A stretch of DNA of 64,000 nucleotides from JANRLF01 sp033762815 (lineage in GTDB: Bacteria > Bacteroidota > Bacteroidia > Chitinophagales > CAIOSU01), in assembly GCA_033762815.1 (NCBI GenBank), contig JANRLF010000008.1, positions 644,120-708,119 on the forward strand, given 5' to 3'. The notes beneath the pieces are model-generated. The model searched no databases. It had not been told where the DNA came from and saw nothing but the letters and a program-made list of their open reading frames with translations. This document shows, one piece after another, positions 26,583 through 36,900 of the stretch (position 1 is its first letter; each line of letters begins with the position of its first letter). The translations under genes were made by a program, and so were the position numbers.

Positions 26583-27629
26583 ATGAGAAAACCTGTGTTA
26601 CAATTAATGATGTTCGCCCTATGTATGCTGAGCGTACTGGCATGTAACTCACAAAAGAATAACTTAAACAAGATTGCAGACATGTCAGACGGAATTTATG
26701 CACTATTTACCACGCCAAAGGGGGAAATCATTGTGTATTTGGAAATGGAAAAGGCACCTATTACCGTAGCCAACTTCGTAGCTTTGGCTGAAGGTAAAAT
26801 GCCCAATAATGCCCGCCCAGCAGGCAAGCCCTTTTATGATAGCTTGAAGTTCCACAGGGTGATTGCCGATTTTATGATTCAAGGTGGCGACCCACAAGGC
26901 AATGGCATGGGCGGCCCTGGTTACAGTTTTGCTGATGAGTTCCATCCATCATTAAGGCACAATGGCCCTGGTATATTGTCCATGGCCAATTCAGGCCCCA
27001 ATACCAACGGTAGCCAGTTTTTCATTACCCATAAAGAAACCCCTTGGCTGGATAACAAGCACTCCGTGTTTGGGCATGTGGTAAAAGGCCAAGAAGTGGT
27101 AAATGCCATACAGCAGGGCGACATGATGACCAAAGTAGAAATTTTGCGCAAGGGAGATGCCGCCCAAAAATTTGATGCCCTTAAGGTATTCAATGATGCA
27201 AAATTGGTAGCGCAGAAAAAGGTGGAAGAGCAAATGAAAGCACAAGAAGCTTTGCTGGCCCAATACAAATCGAAAGCAAAAACCACCAGTACTGGCCTGA
27301 TGTACATTATCGAGAAGCAAGGTACGGGTCCTAACGCAAAAGCCGGCGACACTGTAACTGTGCACTACAAAGGTGCCCTTTTGGACGGCACCAAATTCGA
27401 TGCTTCTTATGACCATCCAGGTGCAGAACCAATTAAATTTCCTTTGGGCATGCGCATGGTGATTCCCGGTTGGGAAGAAGGTATTGCCTTGTTGAATCCT
27501 GGAACTAAAGCAAAACTGATTATACCTGCACAGTTGGCTTACGGCCCTAATAGCCCTTCACCGCTTATTCCGCCTAACAGCACTTTGGTGTTCGATGTGG
27601 AATTGGTAGCAGTGAGCCCTAAAAAATAA
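26583..27629 (+). CDS. Lipoprotein cyclophilin-FKBP dual peptidyl-prolyl isomerase
   Basis: 348 aa. A lipoprotein signal (MLSVLAC, Cys21) places it in the cell envelope. Residues ~37-190 form a complete cyclophilin domain (FHRVIADFMIQGGDPQG, NTNGSQFFIT, HSVFGHV). A charged linker of ~40 residues (AQKKVEEQMKAQEALLAQYKSKAK is part of it, split here) leads to an FKBP domain at ~240-345 (TVTVHYKGALLDGTKFD, VIPGWEEG, LAYGP). Both catalytic cores retain their key residues. It accelerates proline cis-trans isomerisation in exported proteins. Fusion of the two unrelated PPIase families in one chain is uncommon. Confidence 0.93.
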   Translation: MRKPVLQLMMFALCMLSVLACNSQKNNLNKIADMSDGIYALFTTPKGEIIVYLEMEKAPITVANFVALAEGKMPNNARPAGKPFYDSLKFHRVIADFMIQGGDPQGNGMGGPGYSFADEFHPSLRHNGPGILSMANSGPNTNGSQFFITHKETPWLDNKHSVFGHVVKGQEVVNAIQQGDMMTKVEILRKGDAAQKFDALKVFNDAKLVAQKKVEEQMKAQEALLAQYKSKAKTTSTGLMYIIEKQGTGPNAKAGDTVTVHYKGALLDGTKFDASYDHPGAEPIKFPLGMRMVIPGWEEGIALLNPGTKAKLIIPAQLAYGPNSPSPLIPPNSTLVFDVELVAVSPKK

Positions 27630-27651
27630 TTTTAGCCAAAATATGAAGTTA

Positions 27652-27680
27652 GAAGCCCCTAGATTGGGGCTTCTTTTTTT
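27652..27680 (+). terminator. Intrinsic terminator after the PPIase gene
   Basis: Stem GAAGCCCC (27652-27659) and GGGGCTTC (27666-27673), loop TAGATT, followed by TTTTTTT. Confidence 0.95.
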
Positions 27681-27775
27681 ATACAAAACAATAGTATCGC
27701 TTTCATGGAATGAAACCATTCCATACAATAGTTGTTATAACATAGGTTCCACGCCTAAGTGGTATCTTTAGCCTA

Positions 27776-28870
27776 ATGATTGGTTATCGTTTCGGAAAAT
27801 TCAAGCCGGGTAGTGGCAAAACTCCCTTTGAAAAGCTTTTTGATTTGTTCAAAGAGCTGTTGGTTTATACCAACGGGGATGTTGCCGAAGCATTAAGTTG
27901 GATGAACGAGTTGGACAAGGAATACCAACTTACCAACAACGAGTATGGCATGGGCGACTTTATTGAAGACCTGAAACGAAAGGGCTACATTGAGGAAGAT
28001 GAGCCCAATAGTGGTGGCTTTCGTATTACAGCAAAAACGGAACAGACGATTCGCCAAAGTGCCCTCGAGGAAATTTTTGGCAAGTTGAAAAAAACGAAGC
28101 GGGGCACCCACCGTACCAATTATGCGGGCTTGGGAGATGAACCCAGTAGCGACCGCCGCCCCTTCCAATTCGGCGATTCATTGGAGCATATTTCCATGAC
28201 GGACAGTATGCGCAATGCGCAAATCAACCATGGCATCAGTAGCTTTAAATTGACGCAGGATGATTTGGAAGTGGTAGAAACGGAATTCAATACCAATACC
28301 TCCACTGTGCTGATGATTGATATATCGCATAGCATGATTTTGTATGGCGAAGACCGTATTACGCCAGCAAAAAAAGTGGCTATGGCTCTTTCGGAGCTTA
28401 TCACTACCCGCTACCCGAAGGATACTTTGGACATTATTGTGTTTGGCAACGATGCCTGGCAAATACAGATAAAGGATTTGCCTTACTTGCAAGTGGGGCC
28501 TTACCATACCAATACCGTGGCGGGCTTGGAACTGGCCATGGATTTGCTTCGCAGGCGCAAGAATGCCAATAAGCAAATATTTATGGTGACTGATGGCAAA
28601 CCTACTTGCTTAAAGGAGAATGGGGGTTATTATAAGAACAGTTTTGGCCTGGATAGGAAGATTATCAATAAGACCCTCAACTTGGGTAAACAGTGCCGCC
28701 GTTTGAAAATACCGGTTACCACGTTTATGATTGCCCAAGACCCTTATTTACGCCAGTTTGTGGAGGACTTTACCGCTGTGAACCAAGGTAAAGCGTTTTA
28801 TACCAGCCTTAAAGGTTTGGGCGAATACCTATTTGAGGACTATGAGCGGAACAGGAAGAAAAGATTCTAG
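27776..28870 (+). CDS. VWA-domain protein
   Basis: 364 aa. The N-terminal half is helical. A von Willebrand A domain follows from about residue 175, with the MIDAS metal site DISHS (DxSxS) and the distal TDG of FMVTDGKPT. It lies 68 bp before a MoxR-like/magnesium-chelatase-type AAA ATPase. This pairing is the usual MoxR-VWA chaperone or metal-insertion module; the client is unknown. A near-consensus -7 box (TATCTTTA) lies only a few bases before the ATG, suggesting a very short leader. Confidence 0.88.
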   Translation: MIGYRFGKFKPGSGKTPFEKLFDLFKELLVYTNGDVAEALSWMNELDKEYQLTNNEYGMGDFIEDLKRKGYIEEDEPNSGGFRITAKTEQTIRQSALEEIFGKLKKTKRGTHRTNYAGLGDEPSSDRRPFQFGDSLEHISMTDSMRNAQINHGISSFKLTQDDLEVVETEFNTNTSTVLMIDISHSMILYGEDRITPAKKVAMALSELITTRYPKDTLDIIVFGNDAWQIQIKDLPYLQVGPYHTNTVAGLELAMDLLRRRKNANKQIFMVTDGKPTCLKENGGYYKNSFGLDRKIINKTLNLGKQCRRLKIPVTTFMIAQDPYLRQFVEDFTAVNQGKAFYTSLKGLGEYLFEDYERNRKKRF

Positions 28871-28938
28871 TGTGCGTAGTAAGAACAAAGTAAAAACTGC
28901 ATTGTGTTAGTGCTTTGACACTTGATATTAAATAGAAA

Positions 28939-30429
28939 ATGAAAGACACCACCACCTTAGGGGAATTGAAAAAAACCGGATACCGTTATCGCGGCATCAA
29001 GGAAGAAATGCGGGAGAATTTGGTGAAGAAGCTAGCCGCTGGCGAGCACCCTTTTCCCGGTATATTAGGTTACGATACTACGGTAATACCAGATGTGGAG
29101 AGGGCAGTACTGTCAAGGCACAATATGATTTTGCTGGGATTGCGCGGTCAGGCAAAAACCCGTATTGCCCGCCAAATGGAAGAGCTGTTGGATGAATATA
29201 TCCCCGTGGTGGAAGGTTCGGAACTGAACGACGACCCCCTACAGCCCATTTCAAGGTATGCTATCGATTTGATTAAAGAAAAGGGGGACAAAACCCCCAT
29301 TGTGTGGCTGAACCGCAGCGAACGATATGCGGAAAAATTGGCTACCCCCGATGTGTCGGTTGCCGATTTGATAGGGGATGTTGACCCCATTAAGGCGGCC
29401 AATTTGCGCCTTTCCTATGCTGATGAGCGGGTCATCCACTTTGGTATGGTGCCGCGCAGTAATCGCTGCATCTTCGTAATCAATGAATTGCCCGACCTTC
29501 AAGCACGCATTCAGGTGGCGCTATTCAATATATTGCAGGAAGGCGATGTTCAAATCCGCGGTTTCAAGTTGCGCCTGCCTTTGGATATACAATTTGTTTT
29601 TACTGCCAATCCTGAAGATTATACCAACAGGGGCAGCATTGTTACTCCCTTGAAAGACCGCATAGAAAGCCAGATATTGACCCATTATCCGAAGGAAATC
29701 GCTATTTCAAAGGCCATTACTAGGCAAGAAGCACATTTGGCTAAAGAACAGAAGGAAAAAGTGGGCTATAGCGAGTTGGCTTTAACGTTGAACGAACAAT
29801 TAGCTTTTGAGGCCCGCCAAAGCGAATATATCGACCCGAAAAGTGGGGTGTCCGCCCGATTGACCATTTCTGCTTTCGAGAACTTGATAAGCACCGCTGA
29901 AAGAAGGGCTATCATCAACGGGGAGAAACAAACCTATGTAAGGGTGAGTGATTTCTGGGGGGTGATTCCAGCCATTACCGGGAAAATAGAACTGGTGTAC
30001 GAAGGCGAGCAAGAAGGCCCCTACATAGTAGCGCAAAACCTGTTGTCCAAGGCCATCAGGACTTTGTTTGCCCAGTATTTCCCCAATCCTGAAAAGCTGA
30101 AGAAGAAAAAAGGCGATAGCCCTTACCGTAAGGTGACCGATTGGTTCAATGCCGGCCATGGAATCGATTTGATGAATGACAGTTCCAACGAAACCTACGC
30201 ACGTACCTTGGCGGGTATTCCTGGCCTCAGTGAATTGATAGAACAATATGTACCCGATGCCAAAGGAGAAGAAAAGTTGTTTATGATGGAGTTTGCCCTG
30301 CATGCTATGGCGGAGTACAGCCTTCTAAGCAAAGGCTTATTGGAAAGTGGCGTGCAGTTTAAAGATTTGTTTAGCACCATGTTTAGTGGACAAGCCAGTT
30401 TTTCTGAAGAAGATATTGACCCAAATTGA
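28939..30429 (+). CDS. MoxR/magnesium-chelatase-like AAA ATPase
   Basis: 496 aa. The ATPase core has a variant P-loop (LGLRGQAKTR), a Walker B-like CIFVINELPDL with inserts, a sensor FVFTANPEDY and an arginine-finger region near LKDRIESQ. This is the ChlI/MoxR clade. The Walker A lacks the second-last glycine (Ala instead), a variant I associate with this subfamily. It partners the preceding VWA protein, probably as an ATP-driven chaperone for metal-centre or complex assembly. Confidence 0.88.
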   Translation: MKDTTTLGELKKTGYRYRGIKEEMRENLVKKLAAGEHPFPGILGYDTTVIPDVERAVLSRHNMILLGLRGQAKTRIARQMEELLDEYIPVVEGSELNDDPLQPISRYAIDLIKEKGDKTPIVWLNRSERYAEKLATPDVSVADLIGDVDPIKAANLRLSYADERVIHFGMVPRSNRCIFVINELPDLQARIQVALFNILQEGDVQIRGFKLRLPLDIQFVFTANPEDYTNRGSIVTPLKDRIESQILTHYPKEIAISKAITRQEAHLAKEQKEKVGYSELALTLNEQLAFEARQSEYIDPKSGVSARLTISAFENLISTAERRAIINGEKQTYVRVSDFWGVIPAITGKIELVYEGEQEGPYIVAQNLLSKAIRTLFAQYFPNPEKLKKKKGDSPYRKVTDWFNAGHGIDLMNDSSNETYARTLAGIPGLSELIEQYVPDAKGEEKLFMMEFALHAMAEYSLLSKGLLESGVQFKDLFSTMFSGQASFSEEDIDPN

Positions 30430-30454
30430 TTAACTTCCCTTAAACAAAATCGTC

Positions 30455-31048
30455 ATGAAAAGAGTTATTGTTGTACTCACCTTATTAATAGCTATTATGG
30501 GACTATTTGGATTTTTATTCGCTGCTAAGAAAAAAGACTATAAACTATCTGGCAATACAGGAGATATCTATCAATTTACCATGAAGAGCATTGATGGCAA
30601 GGAAGTTCCATTGTCAAATTATAAAGGCAAAGTAGTTATCATAGTAAATACTGCGAGCAAGTGTGGCCTTACCCCCCAATATGAGGAGTTGGAAAAATTC
30701 TATGAGCAATATAAAGACAAAAATGTAGCCATTCTTGGTTTTCCCGCCAATAACTTTCTATGGCAAGAGCCTGGCAGCGATGACGAAATCAAGTCTTTCT
30801 GCCAAAAAAATTATGGGGTTACCTTCGATATGTTCAGCAAGATTTCCGTAAAGGGAAATGACATTCATCCCCTCTATCAGTTTTTGACCAGCAAGTCATT
30901 GAACGGGGCGGTAGATGCACCAGTGAGCTGGAATTTCCAAAAATTCATTATCAATAAAAATGGAAAGGTGGTGACATTTGTATCGCCCAAAACCTCCATT
31001 TATGATAAAGAGGTAGTGAAAACGATAGAGGCTGAAATAGCCAAGTAA
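30455..31048 (+). CDS. Glutathione peroxidase family protein (Cys type), membrane-anchored
   Basis: 197 aa. An N-terminal hydrophobic anchor (residues 5-24) is followed by a complete GPx/thioredoxin fold. Catalytic Cys70 is in NTASKCGLTPQY, Gln104 in NNFLWQEPG, and the tryptophan in WNFQKF, the conserved catalytic triad. Members reduce peroxides, often using thioredoxin rather than glutathione in bacteria. The anchor suggests it acts at the periplasmic face. It follows the MoxR-like gene by 25 bp. Confidence 0.93.
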   Translation: MKRVIVVLTLLIAIMGLFGFLFAAKKKDYKLSGNTGDIYQFTMKSIDGKEVPLSNYKGKVVIIVNTASKCGLTPQYEELEKFYEQYKDKNVAILGFPANNFLWQEPGSDDEIKSFCQKNYGVTFDMFSKISVKGNDIHPLYQFLTSKSLNGAVDAPVSWNFQKFIINKNGKVVTFVSPKTSIYDKEVVKTIEAEIAK

Positions 31049-31056
31049 CTGCCCTT

Positions 31057-32727
31057 TTATTCAAAGCTGACTGCCTGCAGATATTCTAGGCGAAAGACTT
31101 GTTCTTGTTCGTCGCGCTGCGCCTCGGTCCAGCCGAGCATCAAGGCCAATTTTTCTTCCACGGCAGGGAAGAGTTGCTCAATATTGTTTCTTTCGAAATA
31201 GAGCATACCGGTGCGGCGGGTAAAAAAGTCGCTGAGGTTGGTTACCATTTCATGCTCAATGCCGTACATTACCTCAGCCGCAGCTATGCGCATATCCAAG
31301 CTATCTTGGGTATTGGTTTGTGGCAGCAGGTCCAATACACTGGTGGTATTAGTTCCGTATTTATAAACCAAGTCGATTACCTGCTCGGTACTAATCCCCA
31401 AAGCAGCGAATTGCTGTTGTATCTTAATCCTATTGATATAGGAATGGATGGCGTCATCATAATCAAACCCGCCACCTGAAAGCACGATATTGTCAGTAAA
31501 GCACTCCCTGAATTTTCTGTTTTGTTCCTCCTCTAACTGCTTCACCACCACGTCCACGGTGCGCTCCGCCATTTTTCGGAAACCGGTAAGCTTGCCCCCA
31601 GCAATGGAAATAACGCCTGAAGGAGAATAGAATATTTCATCTTTCCTCGACAATTCAGAGGGGCCTTTTCCCTCCTCGTGGATCAATGGCCTTAAGCCTG
31701 CCCAGCTACTCGTAACATCCTCAATGCTCAAATGGATGCTGGGAAACATATAGTTGGTGGCCTTCAACAAATAATCGACATCGGCTCGGGTAGTAGTAGG
31801 GTGGTCTATCTCTCCTTTGTAATTGGTATCGGTGGTACCGATATAAGTGCTTTTGCCCCTTGGTATAGCGAAAACCATCCGCTTATCGGCTACGTCGAAA
31901 TAAACAGCCTGTTGCAGCGGTAAGCGCTGAAAGGGCACTACTATATGTACCCCTTTAGTAAGGTGCAACTTCTTGCCTTTTAGGCTATTGTCCTTTGCCC
32001 TTAGTTCATCAACCCAAGGCCCGGCAGCATTCACTATTTTCTTTGCCCCAATTTGCAACTGCTGGCCACTAATGCTATCCGTAGCTTCTACACCAATAGC
32101 CACATTGTTTTCATAAATGAAATTATTGGCCGCAACGTAATTCATAGCATCCGCCCCATATTGCGCCGCTGTCTTCATTACCTCAATGGTTAGCCGGGCA
32201 TCATCGGTTCGATATTCTTTGTAAAGACCGCCACCTAAAAGGATTTCCTTGCGCAGTAAAGGCTCGTATTGCAGGGTTTCCTGTAAGCTAAGCATCACCC
32301 GTCTTTCCTTTCTGCGCACCCCCGCCAGCATATCGTAGGCATATAGGCCTATGGAGGTGGAACGCTTGCCCAGTGAGCCGTTTGCTACTATGGGCAACAG
32401 CATGTTTTCAGGTATCACAATATGGGGAGCATTGCGGTGCAATATGGTCCGTTCGCGTCCCACTTCCCGTACCAAGGCGATTTCCAATTGCTTGAGGTAT
32501 CTCAGGCCCCCGTGGATAAGCTTGGTAGATTTACTGCTGGTTCCCGAACCGAAATCGCGCTTTTCAATGAGTGCCACCTTTAAGCCCCTGCTCGCTGCAT
32601 CCAAAGCCACGCCTGCTCCGGTAATACCGCCACCTATCACCAACAAATCGTAAGGTTCACTGCCCATTCGTGCCAGCAAAGATTTCCTTTGCAGGCTATT
32701 CAAACTTTTACTGATACCGCTTTTCAT
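31057..32727 (-). CDS. glpD: Glycerol-3-phosphate dehydrogenase/oxidase
   Basis: 556 aa FAD enzyme. The dinucleotide motif is VIGGGITGAGVALDAASRGL near residue 31, then the GTSSKSTKLIHGGLRYL block and the FAD-linked sequence LHLTKGVHIVVP typical of aerobic GlpD, with a C-terminal helical cap. It oxidises glycerol 3-phosphate to DHAP and passes electrons to the respiratory chain. No glpF/glpK neighbours are seen, so it may serve phospholipid-derived G3P. It is convergent with the glutathione peroxidase gene. Confidence 0.95.
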   Translation of the reverse strand: MKSGISKSLNSLQRKSLLARMGSEPYDLLVIGGGITGAGVALDAASRGLKVALIEKRDFGSGTSSKSTKLIHGGLRYLKQLEIALVREVGRERTILHRNAPHIVIPENMLLPIVANGSLGKRSTSIGLYAYDMLAGVRRKERRVMLSLQETLQYEPLLRKEILLGGGLYKEYRTDDARLTIEVMKTAAQYGADAMNYVAANNFIYENNVAIGVEATDSISGQQLQIGAKKIVNAAGPWVDELRAKDNSLKGKKLHLTKGVHIVVPFQRLPLQQAVYFDVADKRMVFAIPRGKSTYIGTTDTNYKGEIDHPTTTRADVDYLLKATNYMFPSIHLSIEDVTSSWAGLRPLIHEEGKGPSELSRKDEIFYSPSGVISIAGGKLTGFRKMAERTVDVVVKQLEEEQNRKFRECFTDNIVLSGGGFDYDDAIHSYINRIKIQQQFAALGISTEQVIDLVYKYGTNTTSVLDLLPQTNTQDSLDMRIAAAEVMYGIEHEMVTNLSDFFTRRTGMLYFERNNIEQLFPAVEEKLALMLGWTEAQRDEQEQVFRLEYLQAVSFE

Positions 32728-32874
32728 GTAAACTAGCGCAAATGTAAGTCAAAACCAGCTAGATAGGGAATTGGACCGTTCAAAAAACCGCCCTTTTGCA
32801 ACACTTTATAAAGGAGAGCCATTATGTTGGGAACCAACAGAGCGAAGCCTACTAAGAAATCGTTTCGGGGGCCT

Positions 32875-33555
32875 CTATTGCCGTTGCTTTTGCTTCGTTG
32901 GGGCAGCATTGTCCGATGCTTGGGAGCTAGTAGTATTGGCAGTATCTTCTTCTGCAAAGAATTGCTGCTGGAACAGGATAATTAGAATGACCCCTATGGT
33001 AATCGCAGCATCTGCTACGTTGAATATAGGGCTAAAGAAAGTAAATGGCTCCCCACCTATTTTAGGAATCCATTCCGGTAGCCTGTCGATAGAGAAAATA
33101 TGTACTTCCAGCATGTCCACTACCTTTCCGTGAAACCAACCTGCATAACCCCCTTCCTCTGGAAAGATTTCCGCCACCCGATAGTCGCTATCTGTAAATA
33201 TGATTCCATAGAACACGCTATCGATAATATTGCCAATAGCACCGGCAAAAATGAGCGCGATACTGGCCACTAGGCCTTTATTGGCATTTTTCTTAATAAG
33301 GCTAACCATATAATAGCCAATAAAAAACACCGCACCGATACGGAAAAGGCTTAACAACAGTTTGCCATAAGAGCCGCCCAAAGTCATGCCGAATGCCATG
33401 CCTGGATTCTCCACAAAATGCAACGTGAAGAAATCAGTGCCAAGTATATGTCGAGCTTGGTTAAGCTCGAAATTAAGTTTGATATAAAATTTGAGTACTT
33501 GGTCAATCAACAAGACCAAGAAGATAACCAATATGGCAATGTGGCTCCGCTTCAA
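32875..33555 (-). CDS. lspA: Lipoprotein signal peptidase
   Basis: 226 aa from a TTG start (MKRSHIAILVIFLVLLIDQVLK), preferred over an upstream TTG inside the preceding gene. Four membrane segments are present. The catalytic aspartates are in GNIIDSVFYG and NVADAAITIG, and the NPGMAFGM block is conserved. A longer periplasmic loop between them (about 35 residues) fits Bacteroidota LspA. A Q/N-rich tail ends the protein. It removes signal peptides from lipid-modified prolipoproteins. It is 22 nt downstream of the TraR/DksA gene and likely co-transcribed with it and ileS. Confidence 0.93.
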   Translation of the reverse strand: MKRSHIAILVIFLVLLIDQVLKFYIKLNFELNQARHILGTDFFTLHFVENPGMAFGMTLGGSYGKLLLSLFRIGAVFFIGYYMVSLIKKNANKGLVASIALIFAGAIGNIIDSVFYGIIFTDSDYRVAEIFPEEGGYAGWFHGKVVDMLEVHIFSIDRLPEWIPKIGGEPFTFFSPIFNVADAAITIGVILIILFQQQFFAEEDTANTTSSQASDNAAPTKQKQRQ

Positions 33556-33577
33556 AGGAAAACGTGTGAGAGGTGAG

Positions 33578-33964
33578 TTATTTCTTCTGTGCGTTCTTAG
33601 CCTCAATGCTTAAAGTAGCATGCGGTACGGCCTTCAACCTTTCTTTGGATATCAGTTTGCCGGTTTCGCGGCAGATACCGTAGGTTTTGTTCTCAATACG
33701 CATCAAGGCTTTATCTAAGTGGCCGATATAAGTGATTTGGCGGCTGGCCATTTGGTTCAGGTATTCGCGCTCCACAGTGGCCGAGCCATCTTCCAGACCA
33801 GAAAACTTGGCATCGCTATCATCGCCCATATCGGATGAACGGTTGATTTGCTCTTGAAGATACTTCAATTCTTTTTTGGCGGTATCCAGCTTTTCCAGTA
33901 TCAGTTCCTTAAACTCCTGCAACTCCGCATCGCTGTATCTGGTTTTTTCCTTATTGTCAGACAT
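33578..33964 (-). CDS. TraR/DksA-family protein
   Basis: 128 aa. A long N-terminal helical hairpin with conserved acidic residues (GDDSDAKFSGLEDGSATVERE) is followed by a degenerate C-terminal zinc-finger region (YGICRETGKLISKERLKAVP) that retains only one of the four usual cysteines. The fold normally inserts into the RNA polymerase secondary channel. ATG at 33964 has a clear Shine-Dalgarno (AAGGAG, 10-nt spacing) overlapping the ileS stop. It sits in the conserved ileS-dksA-lspA order. Confidence 0.92.
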   Translation of the reverse strand: MSDNKEKTRYSDAELQEFKELILEKLDTAKKELKYLQEQINRSSDMGDDSDAKFSGLEDGSATVEREYLNQMASRQITYIGHLDKALMRIENKTYGICRETGKLISKERLKAVPHATLSIEAKNAQKK

Positions 33965-33978
33965 GTTCAATTAACTCC

Positions 33979-36900
33979 TTAATTTTTATGTATCGCTACA
34001 TTTAGAAAAATTCCGTTCACTTCCAGAACGTCGCCGTCGTTAACAGCATCCACCAGCGAAAGGTTCTCCGCCAAAACTTCGGTGCAAATATAGTCTTTAA
34101 AATTATCAATAGCGGAATTTATTTCAGGCTGACGCTGCACGCGCAGGCTGATTCTGTCCGTTACGTTAAAGTCTTTTTCCTTGCGAAGATTTTGTATGCG
34201 GTTCACCAGCTCACGGGCATTGCCTTCGTCTTTCAATTCATCGGTAATGGTGATATCCAATGCCACGGTAATGCTACCTTCAGAAGCAACTAACCAACCG
34301 GGTATATCCTTGGAAGTGATGAGCACTTCATCCACTTTCAACAAGAGTTGTTCCCCCTCTATTGATAACGCCTTCTCGCCGTTCACCTCCAACTCCCTGA
34401 TATCTTCTTGGCTAAAGGTGGCAATGGCCTGTGTCACAGGTTTCATTTTAGGCCCCAGCTTAGCACCCAGTTTCTTCAGGTCAGGCTTTATTTCTTTGGT
34501 AATGATACCGCTAGTGTCGGTCAGGTACTCTACTTCCTTTACGTTCACCTCGCTCAATACCAAATGCTCCACTTTCTGGAATTGCTCTTTAAAGGACGGA
34601 TTGATGACCGGTACCAATATTTTATTGAGGGGCTGGCGCACTTTAATGTTCTGTTTTTTGCGCAACGAAAGCACCAGTGATGAGGCATCCTGTGCCATCT
34701 GCATACGCTCCTCCAAAGCCTTATCTATCACGGTTGGGTCAGATACTGGAAAATCGGACAGGTGCACGGAAATGGCCTTTTGCCTGCCGCTCACGCCGTT
34801 CAAGTCGCGGAACAGCCTGTCCGCAAAAAACGGTGCTATGGGCGACATGAGTTGTGCCAAAACTTCCAAGCAGCGATAGAGCGTTTGATAGGCGGCTATC
34901 TTGTCCTCGTTGTACTCCCCTTTCCAGAAGCGGCGGCGGCAAAGGCGCACGTACCAGTTGCTCAGGTGGGCATCCACAAAATCCTGTATGGCGCGGGCGG
35001 CCTTGGTAGGCTCATAATCATCATAGGCAGCATCCACTTCCGATATCAAGGTGTTTAGTAGGGAGATAATCCAGCGGTCTATTTCGGGCCTGTTTTCCAA
35101 GGGCACTTCCGCCTCCCGGTATTTAAAGCCATCAATATTGGCATACAGTGCAAAGAAGCTGTAAGTATTGTACAGGGTGCCGAAAAACTTACGCTGCACC
35201 TCCTTAATGCCTTCTATGTCGAATTTCAGGTTGTCCCAAGGCTGGCTATTGCTCATCATGTACCAGCGGGTGGCATCGGCCCCGTAGGTATCCAGTGTCT
35301 CGAAGGGGTTCACTACATTGCCCAGGCGCTTGCTCATTTTGTTGCCGTTCTTGTCCAGCAACAAGCCGTTCGACACTACATTTTTGAAAGCGATGGAATC
35401 CTTGAGCAGTACCCCTATGGCATGCAGGGTGAAAAACCAGCCACGGGTTTGGTCCATGCCTTCGGCAATGAAATCGGCCGGGAAATTGGCTTCAAACTGC
35501 TCCTTATTTTCAAAAGGGTAATGCCATTGGGCATAAGGCATGGCCCCACTATCGAACCACACGTCAATCAGGTCGGCCTCGCGAACCATCTTTTTTCCAG
35601 AGGGTGATACCAGATACACCGCATCCACAAAAGGCTTGTGCAGGTCGAAATTTTCTGGCAATTGCTTGTCCATAAAACCAGCCTTGATGGATTTCTCTAC
35701 TTCCGATTTCAGTTCTTCCACCGAGCCAATGCATAACTCCTCTTGGCCATCTTCCGTTCTCCATATCGGCAATGGGGTGCCCCAATAACGGGAGCGGGAG
35801 AGGTTCCAGTCCACCAGGTTTTCCAGCCAGTTGCCAAAGCGGCCCGTGCCGGTGCTGGCAGGTTTCCAATTGATGGTCTTGTTCAGCTCCACCATCCGGT
35901 CTTTTACGGCGGTGGTGCGGATAAACCAGCTATCGAGCGGGTAGTATATCACGGGCTTATCCGTACGCCAGCAGTGCGGGTAGTTGTGGTCGTATTTTTC
36001 TACCTTGAAGGCCTTGTTTTCCTGCTTTAGTTTAATCGCTATTTTGATATCCGTGTTCTCCTTGTTGTCCCACTCTTTTTCGGGCACATTGTCATAGTTC
36101 TTCACGGGCAGATTGGCAAAGTCGGTCACCTCGGGTACAAACCTTCCCCGGCGGTCCACCAGCGTCAACGAACCGATACCGTTTTGCCTGGCCACGCGCA
36201 TATCGTCGGCACCAAAGCTAGGGGCAATATGCACAATGCCGGTACCGTCCTCGGTACTTACAAAATCGCCAATGATTACCTTGAATGCATCGCCGTCAGT
36301 AGGTTGTACGTAAGGCATCAACTGCTCATAGCGGATGCCAGCCAGGTCTTTGCCCTTCACTTCTTCCAATACTTGGTAAGGGATTTCCTTTTGGCCTTGC
36401 TCGTATTCTTCCAATGAAAGCTGGGCGTTTTCGGGCTTAAAGTATTTGCCCATCAGGTCTTTGGCCAATATCACCGTTACGGGCAGAAAGGTATAGGGAT
36501 TGAAAGTCTTCACCTTTACATAGGTGATATTCTCCCCCACCGCCAAAGCAGTGTTGCTGGGCAGTGTCCAAGGGGTGGTGGTCCAGGCCAGGAAATATTC
36601 CTCCTTGTCCACCCTTTTAAATTGCGCCACTACACTGGTGTCCTTAATGTTGCGATAGGCACCCGGCAGGTTCAGCTCATGCGAGCTTAGGCCAGTACCC
36701 GCGGCCGGGGAAAAGGGCTGTATGGTATAGCCCTTGTACAGGTAGCCCTTTTGGTACAACTGCTTCAATATCCACCAGATACTTTCTATATAGTTGTTGT
36801 CGAAGGTGATATAAGGGTTGTCCAGGTCCACCCAATAGCCCATGTTGGTGGTCAGCCTGTCCCAATCGGCCTTGAATTCCAGTACTGATTGGCGGCACTT

